A DNA stretch of 64,000 nucleotides from RPQJ01 sp963746325. GTDB lineage: Bacteria; Pseudomonadota; Gammaproteobacteria; Steroidobacterales; Steroidobacteraceae. The position numbers were made by a program, and so were the translations under genes. Shown piece by piece: positions 25,568-33,754 of this stretch. The stretch spans positions 62,001 through 126,000 of the forward strand of contig CAVVBC010000036.1 in the NCBI GenBank assembly GCA_963746325.1, written 5' to 3'. How positions within the stretch are numbered: the first letter of the stretch is position 1; each line of letters opens with the position of its first letter. Below the pieces are notes generated by a model. It saw only the letters and a program-made list of their open reading frames with translations, did not search any database and had not been told where the DNA came from.

Positions 25568-27498
25568 TCTTCGTTGCCTCCGACGGGCGGGGTGACCGCA
25601 ACCTCGCCCGCGGCCGCCGGCACGGCGGCGGGCGGCAGCAGGTAGGCGTCGAACATCTTGCGCGCGATCGCAGCGGCCACCGTGCCGTGCTTGCCGTTTT
25701 CGACCACCACGGCCAGCGCAAGTTTCGGCGCCTCGACCGGCGCGTAGGCGATGAACAGCCCGTGGTCGCGCAGTCGCTCGGCGACCTCCGATTCGTTGTA
25801 GCGCTCGTTTTGCCCGATGGAGAACACCTGCGCAGTGCCGGTCTTGCCCGCCATCTGGTACGGCGCGCCCATCTGCGCCCGATAGGCCGTGCCGCCTGGG
25901 CTCACGACGCCGACCATGCCCTGGATCACCGCGTCCCAATGGGCCGCATCCTTGACTGCGACGTCCGCCAGCCTTTTCGGCGGCAACTCGACGACGACGC
26001 CGGTCTGCGAGTTGCGCACGGCACGCACCAGCCGCGGCTGGAACCGCTGTCCGCGCGTCGCGACGGTGGCGGTGGCGTGCGCCAGTTGCAGCGGTGACAT
26101 CAGCATGTAGCCCTGGCCGATGCCGGCGATGACCGTCTCGCCGGGGAACCACACCTGCAGCTCCTTTTTCTTGAAGGCCTTCTTCTTCCAGGCGCGCGAC
26201 GGCACGAGCCCGGAGCGTTCGCCCTGCAGGTCGATGCCGGTCTTTTCGCCGAACCCGAACTGGACCAGGAAATCATGCAGGCGGTCGATGCCGATCTGGT
26301 CCGTTACGCCGTAGAACCAGACGTCGCAGGATTGCGCGATGGCCCGGTGCAGGTCGACGTTACCGTGGCCGGTCTTCTTCCAGTCGCGGTACCGGTGGCT
26401 CGAGCCGGGGAATTGCCACACACCGCGGCAGTAGCGGCTGTCCTGTGGGGTCACCACGCCGTATTCGAGCGCCGCGAGCGCGACGAACGGCTTGAGCGTC
26501 GAGCCGGGCGGGTACACACCGCGCAGCGCGCGGTCGATGAGGGGCTTGTCCGGGTTGTCGGCCAGCGCGCGGTATTCGGGCACGGTGAGGCCGCGGGCAA
26601 AGCCGTTGGGGTCGAACGTCGGCGTGCTGACGAACGCGAGGACGTCACCGTTACTGGGATCGATCGCGACGACCGCGGCGCGGTTCGAGCCGAGTGCGGT
26701 CTCGGCCGCTGCCTGCAGCCGGTGGTCGATGGTCAGGATCAGGTCGTCGCCGGCCACCGGCTCCTTGCGGCGCAGGTCGGGAGCCTTGAGGCCCACGCGG
26801 TCGACGCGCCGGCCCTGTGCGTTCACCAGCAACTGCTGGTAGCCGGTCTCGCCGTGCAGCACGTCCTCGTACATGCGCTCGAGCCCGAGCTTGCCGATCA
26901 GCGTCGTGCCCAGGTACTTGGACACGTCGATGCGTTGCTGGTCCTGCTCGCTGATCGCGCCCACGTAGCCCAGCGCATGCACGCCCGTGCCGCCGTGTGG
27001 ATACAGGCGCGTCAGCCGCGGCCGGATCTCGACGCCGGGAAAATCCGGCCGGTGCACTGCGAAGCGCGCCAGTTCGATTTCGGAAAGCTGCAGCCGGATC
27101 GGCACCGCCTCGAACACGCGCCGCGCCATGATCGTGCGCCGGGTGCGCGCCACGTCTTCCGCCGGCAGCAGCCCGAGCTGCACGAGGCCGGCCAGCGTGG
27201 CGTCGAGGTCCGGCGTCTGTTCGCGCGTGACTTCCAGCTGGTAGGCCGGGCGATTGAGCGCGAGCGGCTCGCCGTTGCGGTCGAGGATCAGGCCGCGCGG
27301 TGGCGGAATCGGCTCGATCCGGATGCGATTGCCCTGCGAGAGGTCGGAAAAGTATTCGTGCCGCACCACCTGCAGGTAGAAGAGCCGTGCAAACAGCGCG
27401 CCGAGCAGCAGCATGATGACGAACGAGGCCGCCACCACGCGCCGGCCGAACATGCGCTGCTCGGCGTGGTGATCCTTGAGCCGGGAGTTGCGTGCCAT
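25564..27498 (-). CDS. mrdA: peptidoglycan DD-transpeptidase PBP2
   Basis: PBP2 cross-links new peptidoglycan in the elongation complex. The 644-residue protein has one N-terminal membrane helix (about 20-42), a pedestal domain with RGLILDRNGEPLA, and the transpeptidase domain with Ser333 in PPGSTLKP, S390-C-D in the second motif (SxD, as usual for PBP2) and Lys552 in KTGTAQ. IDLQGERSGLVPS is also PBP2-specific. It starts 13 bp after mreD and its stop overlaps rodA. It is the target of mecillinam in relatives. Confidence 0.96.
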   Translation of the reverse strand: MARNSRLKDHHAEQRMFGRRVVAASFVIMLLLGALFARLFYLQVVRHEYFSDLSQGNRIRIEPIPPPRGLILDRNGEPLALNRPAYQLEVTREQTPDLDATLAGLVQLGLLPAEDVARTRRTIMARRVFEAVPIRLQLSEIELARFAVHRPDFPGVEIRPRLTRLYPHGGTGVHALGYVGAISEQDQQRIDVSKYLGTTLIGKLGLERMYEDVLHGETGYQQLLVNAQGRRVDRVGLKAPDLRRKEPVAGDDLILTIDHRLQAAAETALGSNRAAVVAIDPSNGDVLAFVSTPTFDPNGFARGLTVPEYRALADNPDKPLIDRALRGVYPPGSTLKPFVALAALEYGVVTPQDSRYCRGVWQFPGSSHRYRDWKKTGHGNVDLHRAIAQSCDVWFYGVTDQIGIDRLHDFLVQFGFGEKTGIDLQGERSGLVPSRAWKKKAFKKKELQVWFPGETVIAGIGQGYMLMSPLQLAHATATVATRGQRFQPRLVRAVRNSQTGVVVELPPKRLADVAVKDAAHWDAVIQGMVGVVSPGGTAYRAQMGAPYQMAGKTGTAQVFSIGQNERYNESEVAERLRDHGLFIAYAPVEAPKLALAVVVENGKHGTVAAAIARKMFDAYLLPPAAVPAAAGEVAVTPPVGGNEE

Positions 27499-27511
27499 CG
27501 CGCCCGCGCGC

Positions 27512-27997
27512 TCAGGACGAGCGGCGCGTGAGCGAGTCGCCCAGCGCCACGACCAGCGGCCAGAGCAGCGCTCCCGACAGCACCGGCAGCCACCGCACCC
27601 AGCCCGTGAACCCGTGCCCGGTGAGGCCGTCGATCCAGAACATGAGGAAGTGATACAGGGCGAGCAGCAGCATCACGATGGTCGCCTGCTGCACGATCGG
27701 GAACATGCGCATCCGCAGTTGCAGCTTGTGCGTGAGGTAGCCGACGACCAGGAAGCCGAGCGCATGCTGGCCGAGCACCATGCCGCGCAGCACGTCGAGG
27801 AACAGGCCGGACAGCCAGGCGTAGCCGAGGCCCGCGATGCGGGGGCTCGTCAGCACGAAGTAGATCATCGCGAGCAGGGCCAGGTCGGGGCGGACCGGGT
27901 CGAGCCAGCCTGGCAGCGGCACGATGGCCAGCACGAGGCCGGCAGCCATGCTCAGCCAGTACAGCAGCCGACGCGCGAGCATGCTCATCGGCCTCAT
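27512..27997 (-). CDS. mreD: rod-shape-determining membrane protein MreD
   Basis: A small (161 residues) hydrophobic protein with five or six predicted membrane helices, in the MreD place between mreC and mrdA. Landmarks are RPDLALLAMIYFVL, FLDVLRGMVLGQHALGFLV and the C-terminal VRWLPVLSGALLWPL. MreD is part of the elongasome and is thought to modulate MreC-dependent activation of PBP2. Its ATG overlaps the mreC stop by four bases. Confidence 0.94.
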   Translation of the reverse strand: MRPMSMLARRLLYWLSMAAGLVLAIVPLPGWLDPVRPDLALLAMIYFVLTSPRIAGLGYAWLSGLFLDVLRGMVLGQHALGFLVVGYLTHKLQLRMRMFPIVQQATIVMLLLALYHFLMFWIDGLTGHGFTGWVRWLPVLSGALLWPLVVALGDSLTRRSS

Positions 27998-29016
27998 TGC
28001 GCACCGTCCTGCGGGGCCGTGCGGCGGTCCGGCGGCGACGGTCGCAGCGGCCGGGCCGGGGGTGGCGGCGGAGGCGGGGTCGGGGGTGGGGCCGGGCCGC
28101 CGCGGGAGCCACGGCCTTCGGGTCGGTCGGCCGGCGGCACGATCACCGGCGTGGCCGGGGGGTCGGCTTCGAACACCGGCTCCTTGAACCAGATCAGCAG
28201 GACCTCGCGCGCCTGGTCGAGCTTGGCCGTGGGCTTCGCCTCCACCAGCGCGAACGTGCTGCCGGCCCGCTTGACCTTCGAGACGCGCGCGACCGGGTAC
28301 CCCGGCGGAAAGACGCCGCCCATGCCCGTCGAGAGCAGGAGATCGCCTTGCTGGAGATCGGACTCGACCGTGACGAAGGGCAGCGACAGCGTGTTCTCGT
28401 CGCCGGTGCCGACGGCAATCGTGCGCACGCCACTGCGATTCGACTGCACGGGAATCGCATGCTCGGCATCGCTGATCAGGATGACCTCGGCAGTGGACGC
28501 GTTGACCTTGCTCACCTGCCCGAAGATGCCTTCGCCGTCGAGCACGGCCTGGCCTTTGAACACGCCGTCGCGGGCGCCCATGTCGAGCAGCACGCGGTGG
28601 CGGAACGGGTCGAGGTCGACGTTCAGGATCGACGCCACCAGCACTTTCTCGGCGATGCCGGCCGTGGCGGCGCGCATGTCGCGCAGCCGGCGATTCTCTT
28701 CCTCGAGCACCGCGAAACGCTGCAGCTGCAGGTTGGCGAGTCGCAGGCGCGCGGTGAGCTCGAGGTTTTCCTGCCGCAGGCGGCTGCGGTCGGCGAACGA
28801 ACCCGTGACCCAGTCCGTGGCGCGGAACGGGAAATCGACCGCGCGCTGCACCGGGTAGATCACCGTGCTCATGGATTCGCGGATGCGGTCGATCTGCTGG
28901 TAGCGCTGGTCAGCGACCATGAGCCCGACCGAGATCGCCGCCAGCGTGAGGAAATACGCGGTCAGCGGCGGTCCGCGGCCGATGATCGGGCGGGAATCGT
29001 GGGACAGCTCGACCAC
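27994..29016 (-). CDS. mreC: rod-shape-determining protein MreC with proline-rich tail
   Basis: MreC is a periplasmic bitopic protein that binds and activates PBP2. It has one membrane helix (about 19-36), a coiled-coil with repeated leucine heptads (RQENLELTARLRLANLQLQ, LEEENRRL), and the two beta-barrel domains with VLLDMGARDGVFKGQAVLD and LLLSTGMGGVFPPGYPVA. The last ~60 residues are unusually rich in proline with some arginine, including a run of nine residues in PTPPPPPPPA; this tail looks disordered and is not in E. coli MreC. The start is GTG 29016, 18 bp after mreB. Confidence 0.95.
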   Translation of the reverse strand: MVELSHDSRPIIGRGPPLTAYFLTLAAISVGLMVADQRYQQIDRIRESMSTVIYPVQRAVDFPFRATDWVTGSFADRSRLRQENLELTARLRLANLQLQRFAVLEEENRRLRDMRAATAGIAEKVLVASILNVDLDPFRHRVLLDMGARDGVFKGQAVLDGEGIFGQVSKVNASTAEVILISDAEHAIPVQSNRSGVRTIAVGTGDENTLSLPFVTVESDLQQGDLLLSTGMGGVFPPGYPVARVSKVKRAGSTFALVEAKPTAKLDQAREVLLIWFKEPVFEADPPATPVIVPPADRPEGRGSRGGPAPPPTPPPPPPPARPLRPSPPDRRTAPQDGAQ

Positions 29017-29034
29017 GGGGGCCGTGAGTTTCGA

Positions 29035-30078
29035 TCAGTCCAGGCCGAAGAGGCCGGGACCATGCTCGTCGATCAGCTCCAGCATCTTGCCGCCGCCACG
29101 CGCCACGCAGGTGAGGGGGTCTTCGGCGACCACCACCGGCAGGCCCGTTTCTTCCATGAGCAGCTTGTCGATGTCGCGCAGCAGTGCGCCGCCGCCCGTG
29201 AGCACGATGCCACGTTCGGCGACGTCCGAGCCGAGCTCGGGCGGGGTCTGCTCGAGCGCGGCCTTGACCGCGCCGACGATGCCCTGCAGTGGTTCCTGCA
29301 GCGCCTCGAGGATTTCGTTGGAATTGAGCGTGAAGCTGCGCGGCACGCCTTCGGAGAGGTTGCGGCCCTTGACCGAGATTTCCCTGACGTGCTGGCCGGG
29401 GTAGGCCGAGCCGATCTCGATCTTGATGCGCTCGGCGGTGGCTTCGCCGATCAGGATGCCGTAGTTGCGGCGCACGTAGTTGATGATGGCTTCGTCGAAG
29501 CGGTCGCCGCCGATGCGGACCGAGGCCGCGTAGACGATGCCGTTCAGCGAGATCACCGCGACTTCGGAGGTGCCGCCGCCGACGTCGAGGACCATGGACC
29601 CGCGGGCCTCGTGCACCGGCATGCCGGCACCGACGGCCGCCGCCATGGGTTCCTCGATCAGGCGCACCCAGCGTGCGCCCGCGCCTTCGGCCGATTCCTG
29701 GATCGCGCGGCGTTCGACCTGCGTGGAGCCGTAAGGCACGCACACCAGCACGCGGGGGCTGGGGCGGATCATGCGATTGCCGTGCACCTTCTCGATGAAG
29801 TACTGCAGCATCTTCTCGGTGACGGTGAAGTCGGCGATGACGCCGTCCTTCATCGGGCGGATGGCAGTGATGTTGCCCGGCGTGCGGCCGAGCATGTTCT
29901 TGGCCTCGGTGCCGACAGCCTCGATTTTCTTGCCGCCGCGGGACGGTTCCTCGCGGATCGCCACGACGGACGGTTCATTCAGGACGATGCCCGACCCGCG
30001 GACGTAGATCAGCGTATTGGCAGTGCCAAGGTCGATCGAGAGGTCGTTGGAGAAGTAACCCCGGAGTTTCTTGAACAT
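29035..30078 (-). CDS. mreB: rod-shape-determining actin homologue MreB
   Basis: MreB forms membrane-bound filaments that position the elongation machinery. The 347-residue protein has the actin-fold nucleotide motifs IDLGTANTLIYV (phosphate 1), VLDVGGGTSEVAVI (phosphate 2) and LTGGGALLRDIDKLL (adenosine). The N-terminal MFKKLRGYFSND is the membrane-binding amphipathic part. It is the first gene of a nine-gene minus-strand run and is divergent from gatC. In its 137-bp leader the minus strand shows TTGTGG and TTAAAT with 16 bp spacing, a possible promoter. Confidence 0.97.
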   Translation of the reverse strand: MFKKLRGYFSNDLSIDLGTANTLIYVRGSGIVLNEPSVVAIREEPSRGGKKIEAVGTEAKNMLGRTPGNITAIRPMKDGVIADFTVTEKMLQYFIEKVHGNRMIRPSPRVLVCVPYGSTQVERRAIQESAEGAGARWVRLIEEPMAAAVGAGMPVHEARGSMVLDVGGGTSEVAVISLNGIVYAASVRIGGDRFDEAIINYVRRNYGILIGEATAERIKIEIGSAYPGQHVREISVKGRNLSEGVPRSFTLNSNEILEALQEPLQGIVGAVKAALEQTPPELGSDVAERGIVLTGGGALLRDIDKLLMEETGLPVVVAEDPLTCVARGGGKMLELIDEHGPGLFGLD

Positions 30079-30148
30079 TTAGGATTCGGTGAGAGAAAAG
30101 GGAGTAGAGCGCTGCCTTGCGCTGAATCGCGGCAATTTAACCATAGTC

Positions 30149-30177
30149 ACGACATTCCACAAGGTCGCGTGTATGAT
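30149..30177 (+). promoter_or_regulatory. candidate promoter of gatC
   Basis: ACGACA (30149-30154) and TATGAT (30172-30177) are spaced by 17 bp, with the gatC ATG 38 nt after the -10. Each hexamer matches the sigma70 consensus at four or five of six positions. Confidence 0.5.
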
Positions 30178-30215
30178 TTGTGACTGTTTTTTCCAGTCCT
30201 TTCGAGCATTTCCAG

Positions 30216-30506
30216 ATGAGCCTGACACGCACCCAGGTCGAGGCGATCGCGCACCTTGCACGTCTCGAAATCACCGAGGCGCAGATGCCGGTCTACGTCG
30301 ACAGCCTCTCGCGCATCATCGATTTCGTCGAACAGCTCGCCGCGGCCGAAACCGCCGGCGTCGAGCCCATGGCGCATCCGCTCGCCGACCAGGTGCAGCG
30401 CCTGCGTCCCGACGCCGTCACCGAGACCAACCAGCGCGACAAGTACCAGCGTAACGCCGCGAGCGTTGCCGCCGGACTCTATCTCGTGCCCAAGGTCCTG
30501 GAATGA
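30216..30506 (+). CDS. gatC: Asp/Glu-tRNA(Asn/Gln) amidotransferase subunit C
   Basis: GatC is the 96-residue scaffold of the GatCAB complex, which converts misacylated Glu-tRNA(Gln) or Asp-tRNA(Asn) to the amidated form. It wraps around the GatA-GatB interface. The product has VEAIAHLARLEITEAQ, the middle LSRIIDFVEQL helix, and RPDAVTET near the end. ATG 30216 gives the standard start MSLTRTQVE. A 115-bp gap with a stem-loop separates it from gatA. Confidence 0.95.
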   Translation: MSLTRTQVEAIAHLARLEITEAQMPVYVDSLSRIIDFVEQLAAAETAGVEPMAHPLADQVQRLRPDAVTETNQRDKYQRNAASVAAGLYLVPKVLE

Positions 30507-30553
30507 CGAAACCACCGTGATGGTGCCATCCGCGCGCGCCATCGCTGGGGTTT

Positions 30554-30577
30554 TGGCCGGGAACGTGAACCCGGCCA
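30554..30577 (+). repeat. stem-loop between gatC and gatA
   Basis: TGGCCGGG (30554-30561) and CCCGGCCA (30570-30577) form an 8-bp perfect stem around AACGTGAA. It is not followed by a T-run, so it is not a standard terminator; it might dampen transcription or stabilise the gatC mRNA end. Confidence 0.55.
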
Positions 30578-30621
30578 CCGTTTCCTGATCGTCCGTCCCG
30601 TCCCACCGCCACCAACGACCC

Positions 30622-32088
30622 ATGCATACACAGACCGTTTCGGAACTCGCCGCAGGCCTGCGTGCCCGCAAGTTCTCGAGCCTCGACCTCACGCTGCACT
30701 TCCTGAGCCGCATCGAGCGCCTCGGCCCCGAACTCAACGCGTTCGTGACCGTGACGGCCGATCGCGCCCTGACGGACGCCCGCGCGGCCGACGAGCTGCT
30801 GGCGCAGGGGCAGGGCGGGCCGCTCACGGGCGTGCCCGTCGCGCACAAGGACATATTCTGCACCGACGGCATCCTCACCACCTGCTCGTCGCAGATGCTG
30901 GCCAATTTCGTCGCGCCCTACGACGCGACGGTCGTGCAGCGCTGGCGTGACGCGGGGACCGTGCTGCTCGGCAAGACCAACATGGATGAGTTCGCGATGG
31001 GCTCGTCCAACGAGACGAGTTTCTTCGGTCCGGTCAAGAATCCGTGGGACCTGCGGCGTGTCCCGGGCGGTTCCTCGGGCGGCTCGGCTGCCGCCGTCGC
31101 TGCCCGCCTCGCTCCAGCGGCCACGGGTACCGACACCGGCGGCTCCATCCGGCAGCCCGCAGCGCTCACCAATCTCACCGGCATCAAGCCGACCTACGGC
31201 CGCGTTTCGCGCTACGGCATGATCGCGTTCGCATCCAGCCTCGACCAGGCAGGCGTGCTCGCGCGCTCGGCCGAGGATGCCGCCCTGCTGCTCGAAGCCA
31301 TGTCGGGCTTCGACCCGCGCGACTCCACCAGCGTCGACCGTCCGGTGCCTCGTTACGTGGCCGAGCTCGACCAGCCGCTCAAGGGCCTGCGCGTCGGCAT
31401 CATCCGCGAGTTCTTCGGTGAAGGCCTCGATCCCAAGGTCGAGAAGTGCGTGCGCGACGCCATCGAGCTGCTGCAGCGGGAAGGCGCGGTCATCAAGGAC
31501 GTGAGCCTGCCGAGCCTGCCGCTCTCGGTGCCCACCTATTACGTGGTGGCGCCGGCGGAATGCTCGTCCAACCTGTCGCGGTTCGACGGCGTGCGCTTCG
31601 GCCACCGCTGCGAGCAGCCCAAAGACCTGCTCGACCTGTACAAGCGCTCGCGCGGCGAAGGCTTCGGGGCCGAGGTCAAGCGGCGCATCATGACGGGCAC
31701 GTACGTGCTGTCGGCCGGGTACTACGACGCGTACTACATCAAGGCGCAGCAGTGCCGCGCGCTGATCGCCGCCGATTTCGCCCGCGCATTCGAGCAAGTC
31801 GACGTGGTGCTGAGCCCCACGTCGCCGACGGCGGCGTTCGAGCTTGGCGCCAAGACCAGCGACCCGATCGCGATGTATCTCAACGACATCTATTCGATCG
31901 CGGCCAACCTCGCGGGCCTGCCCGGCATTTCAATTCCCTGCGGCTTCGTCGCCGAGGGCGGCAAGGAGCTGCCGGTCGGACTGCAGCTGGTGGGCCCGCA
32001 CTTCGGCGAATCGCGGCTGCTGGCCGTGTCGCACCAGTACCAGCTGCGCACCGACTGGCACCAGCGCGTGCCGGCCGGCTACGCGTGA
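30622..32088 (+). CDS. gatA: Asp/Glu-tRNA(Asn/Gln) amidotransferase subunit A
   Basis: GatA is the glutaminase subunit: it frees ammonia from glutamine for the amidation in GatB. The 488-residue amidase-signature protein has the catalytic lysine in VAHKDIFCTDG, the Gly/Ser-rich GGSSGGSAAAVAA with the cis-serine, and the nucleophilic serine in TDTGGSIRQPA. LTGIKPTYGRVSRYG completes the signature. The segment from about 120 residues to the end includes KRRIMTGTYVLSAGYYDAYY, as in other GatA. It precedes a heptamer-repeat spacer and gatB. Confidence 0.97.
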   Translation: MHTQTVSELAAGLRARKFSSLDLTLHFLSRIERLGPELNAFVTVTADRALTDARAADELLAQGQGGPLTGVPVAHKDIFCTDGILTTCSSQMLANFVAPYDATVVQRWRDAGTVLLGKTNMDEFAMGSSNETSFFGPVKNPWDLRRVPGGSSGGSAAAVAARLAPAATGTDTGGSIRQPAALTNLTGIKPTYGRVSRYGMIAFASSLDQAGVLARSAEDAALLLEAMSGFDPRDSTSVDRPVPRYVAELDQPLKGLRVGIIREFFGEGLDPKVEKCVRDAIELLQREGAVIKDVSLPSLPLSVPTYYVVAPAECSSNLSRFDGVRFGHRCEQPKDLLDLYKRSRGEGFGAEVKRRIMTGTYVLSAGYYDAYYIKAQQCRALIAADFARAFEQVDVVLSPTSPTAAFELGAKTSDPIAMYLNDIYSIAANLAGLPGISIPCGFVAEGGKELPVGLQLVGPHFGESRLLAVSHQYQLRTDWHQRVPAGYA

Positions 32089-32092
32089 GGAA

Positions 32093-32250
32093 GGGGTTAG
32101 GGGTTAGTGACGAGATGCCACGATGATGATCATGCAAATATCCGCAGCGCAGTCCGTCACACCCATTCTCAATCTCGAACCGCGAATCAACAGCCGGTTA
32201 CTGTCCGTTCCTACTAACCCCTAACCCCTAACCCCTAACCCCTAACCCCT
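32093..32250. repeat. inverted heptamer arrays (CTAACCC type) between gatA and gatB
   Basis: GGGGTTAGGGGTTAGT (32093-32108) is perfectly complementary to ACTAACCCCTAACCCC (32213-32228); the right array continues as five TAACCCC-type units to 32250. The loop between the arms is 104 nt. The right array ends at the gatB ATG, so no Shine-Dalgarno sequence is available. Confidence 0.93.
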
Positions 32251-33687
32251 ATGCATTGGGAAACCGTCATCGGCCTCGAGATCCACGCGCAGCTCGCCAC
32301 GCGCAGCAAGATCTTCTCCGCGTCCGCGACTGCGTACGGGGCAGAGCCCAACACCCAGGCGAACCTGGTCGATCTCGGTTACCCGGGCGTGCTGCCCGTG
32401 CTGAACGCCGACGCGGTCCGCATGGCCATCCGCTTCGGTCTCGCCACGGGCTCGACCGTCGCGCGCCGCTCGATCTTCGCGCGCAAGAACTACTTCTACC
32501 CCGACCTGCCCAAGGGCTACCAGATCAGCCAGTACGAGCGGCCCGTGGTCGAACACGGTTCACTCGAGATCGTGCTCGAGGACGGCTCGCGCAAGACGAT
32601 CGGCATCACGCGCGCGCACCTCGAAGAGGACGCCGGCAAGTCGCTGCACGAAGACTTTCACGGCCTGTCGGGCATCGACCTGAACCGCGCCGGCACGCCG
32701 CTGCTCGAGATCGTGTCCGAGCCGGACATGCGCTCGGCCAAGGAAGCGATCGCCTATCTCAAGAAGATCCACACGCTGGTGCGCTATCTCGAGATCTGCG
32801 ACGGCAACATGCAGGAAGGCTCCTTCCGCTGCGACGCGAACGTTTCCGTGCGCCCGGTGGGGCAGAAGGAGTTCGGCACGCGCGCCGAGATCAAGAACGT
32901 CAACTCGTTCCGGTTCGTCGAGCGCGCGATCAACTACGAAGTCGACCGCCAGATCGAACTGCTCGAAAGCGGCGGCAAGGTGAAGCAGGAGACGCGTCTC
33001 TACGATCCCGACAAGGGCGAGACCCGCTCGATGCGCTCGAAGGAAGAAGCGAACGACTACCGTTACTTTCCCGATCCAGACCTGTTGCCGCTGGTGATCG
33101 ACACGGCGACGATCGAGGCGGTGCGCGCGACGATGCCCGAGCTGCCGGATGAGAAGGCAGCGCGCTTCGTCACGGAGCATGGCCTGTCCGATTACGACGC
33201 GGGCGTGCTCACCGCCAGCCGCGAGCTCGCTGACTACTATGAGACCGTGGTGCAGCGGCTCGGCGGGCAGCCGAAGCTCGCCGCGAACTGGGTCATGGGC
33301 GACCTGTCGGGCGCGCTCAACAAGGACAACCTCGAGGTGGGCCAGGCCCGGGTCGGGGCGGAAGCGCTCGCGGGCCTGCTTGCGCGCATCGAGGACAACA
33401 CGATTTCGGGCAAGATCGCCAAGGAAGTGTTCGAGGCCATGTGGGCCGAAGGCGCCGCGGCCGACGCGATCATCGCAGCGAAGGGCCTGCAGCAGATCAC
33501 CGACACGTCGGCGATCGAGCAGGCGATCGACGAGGTGATGGCGAAGAATCCCGGCCAGCTGGCCGACTACCGCTCGGGCAAGGACAAGCTGTTCGGCTTC
33601 TTCGTCGGCCAGGTCATGAAGGCGACGGGTGGCAAGGCCAACCCGGCCCAGCTCAACGACCTGCTCAAGCGCAAGCTCGCGGGCTGA
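32251..33687 (+). CDS. gatB: Asp/Glu-tRNA(Asn/Gln) amidotransferase subunit B
   Basis: GatB binds the misacylated tRNA, phosphorylates its side-chain carboxylate with ATP and adds ammonia delivered from GatA. The 478-residue product starts MHWETVIGLEIHAQL, the family N-terminus, and has FYPDLPKGYQISQYE, GIDLNRAGTPLLEIVSEPD, the QEGSFRCDANVSVRP zinc/active-site segment and a C-terminal YqeY-like tail domain. The start codon directly follows a C-rich heptamer array and lacks an upstream ribosome-binding sequence, but no later start would keep the conserved N-terminus. Confidence 0.97.
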   Translation: MHWETVIGLEIHAQLATRSKIFSASATAYGAEPNTQANLVDLGYPGVLPVLNADAVRMAIRFGLATGSTVARRSIFARKNYFYPDLPKGYQISQYERPVVEHGSLEIVLEDGSRKTIGITRAHLEEDAGKSLHEDFHGLSGIDLNRAGTPLLEIVSEPDMRSAKEAIAYLKKIHTLVRYLEICDGNMQEGSFRCDANVSVRPVGQKEFGTRAEIKNVNSFRFVERAINYEVDRQIELLESGGKVKQETRLYDPDKGETRSMRSKEEANDYRYFPDPDLLPLVIDTATIEAVRATMPELPDEKAARFVTEHGLSDYDAGVLTASRELADYYETVVQRLGGQPKLAANWVMGDLSGALNKDNLEVGQARVGAEALAGLLARIEDNTISGKIAKEVFEAMWAEGAAADAIIAAKGLQQITDTSAIEQAIDEVMAKNPGQLADYRSGKDKLFGFFVGQVMKATGGKANPAQLNDLLKRKLAG

Positions 33688-33703
33688 TCCCGCGCGTCCC
33701 TCC

Positions 33704-33754
33704 GACTAGCCCCTAGCCCCTAGTCCCATCCCCTAACCCCTAGCCCCTTCCCCC
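33704..33754. repeat. heptamer array (CTAGCCC/CTAACCC) between gatB and fumarase
   Basis: From GACTAGCCCC onward the spacer is built of imperfect 7-nt units (TAGCCCC, TAGTCCC, TAACCCC) up to the fumarase ATG. The 5' border CGACTA is shared with the arrays at 32212 and 51418. There is no inverted partner here, and again no Shine-Dalgarno sequence. Confidence 0.85.

Noticed and set aside
27997..30183. Long plus-strand open frame of 728 codons across mreC and mreB
   Set aside because: It lies antisense to two clearly conserved genes and has a His/Asp/Arg-rich composition typical of shadow frames in high-GC DNA.
30554..30577. Terminator between gatC and gatA
   Set aside because: The stem is good but has no T-run, and gatA must be expressed with gatC; listed only as a stem-loop.
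32212..32250. Telomere-like repeats at a linear chromosome end
   Set aside because: The CTAACCC arrays are short, internal, paired in inverted sense and flanked by housekeeping genes on both sides.
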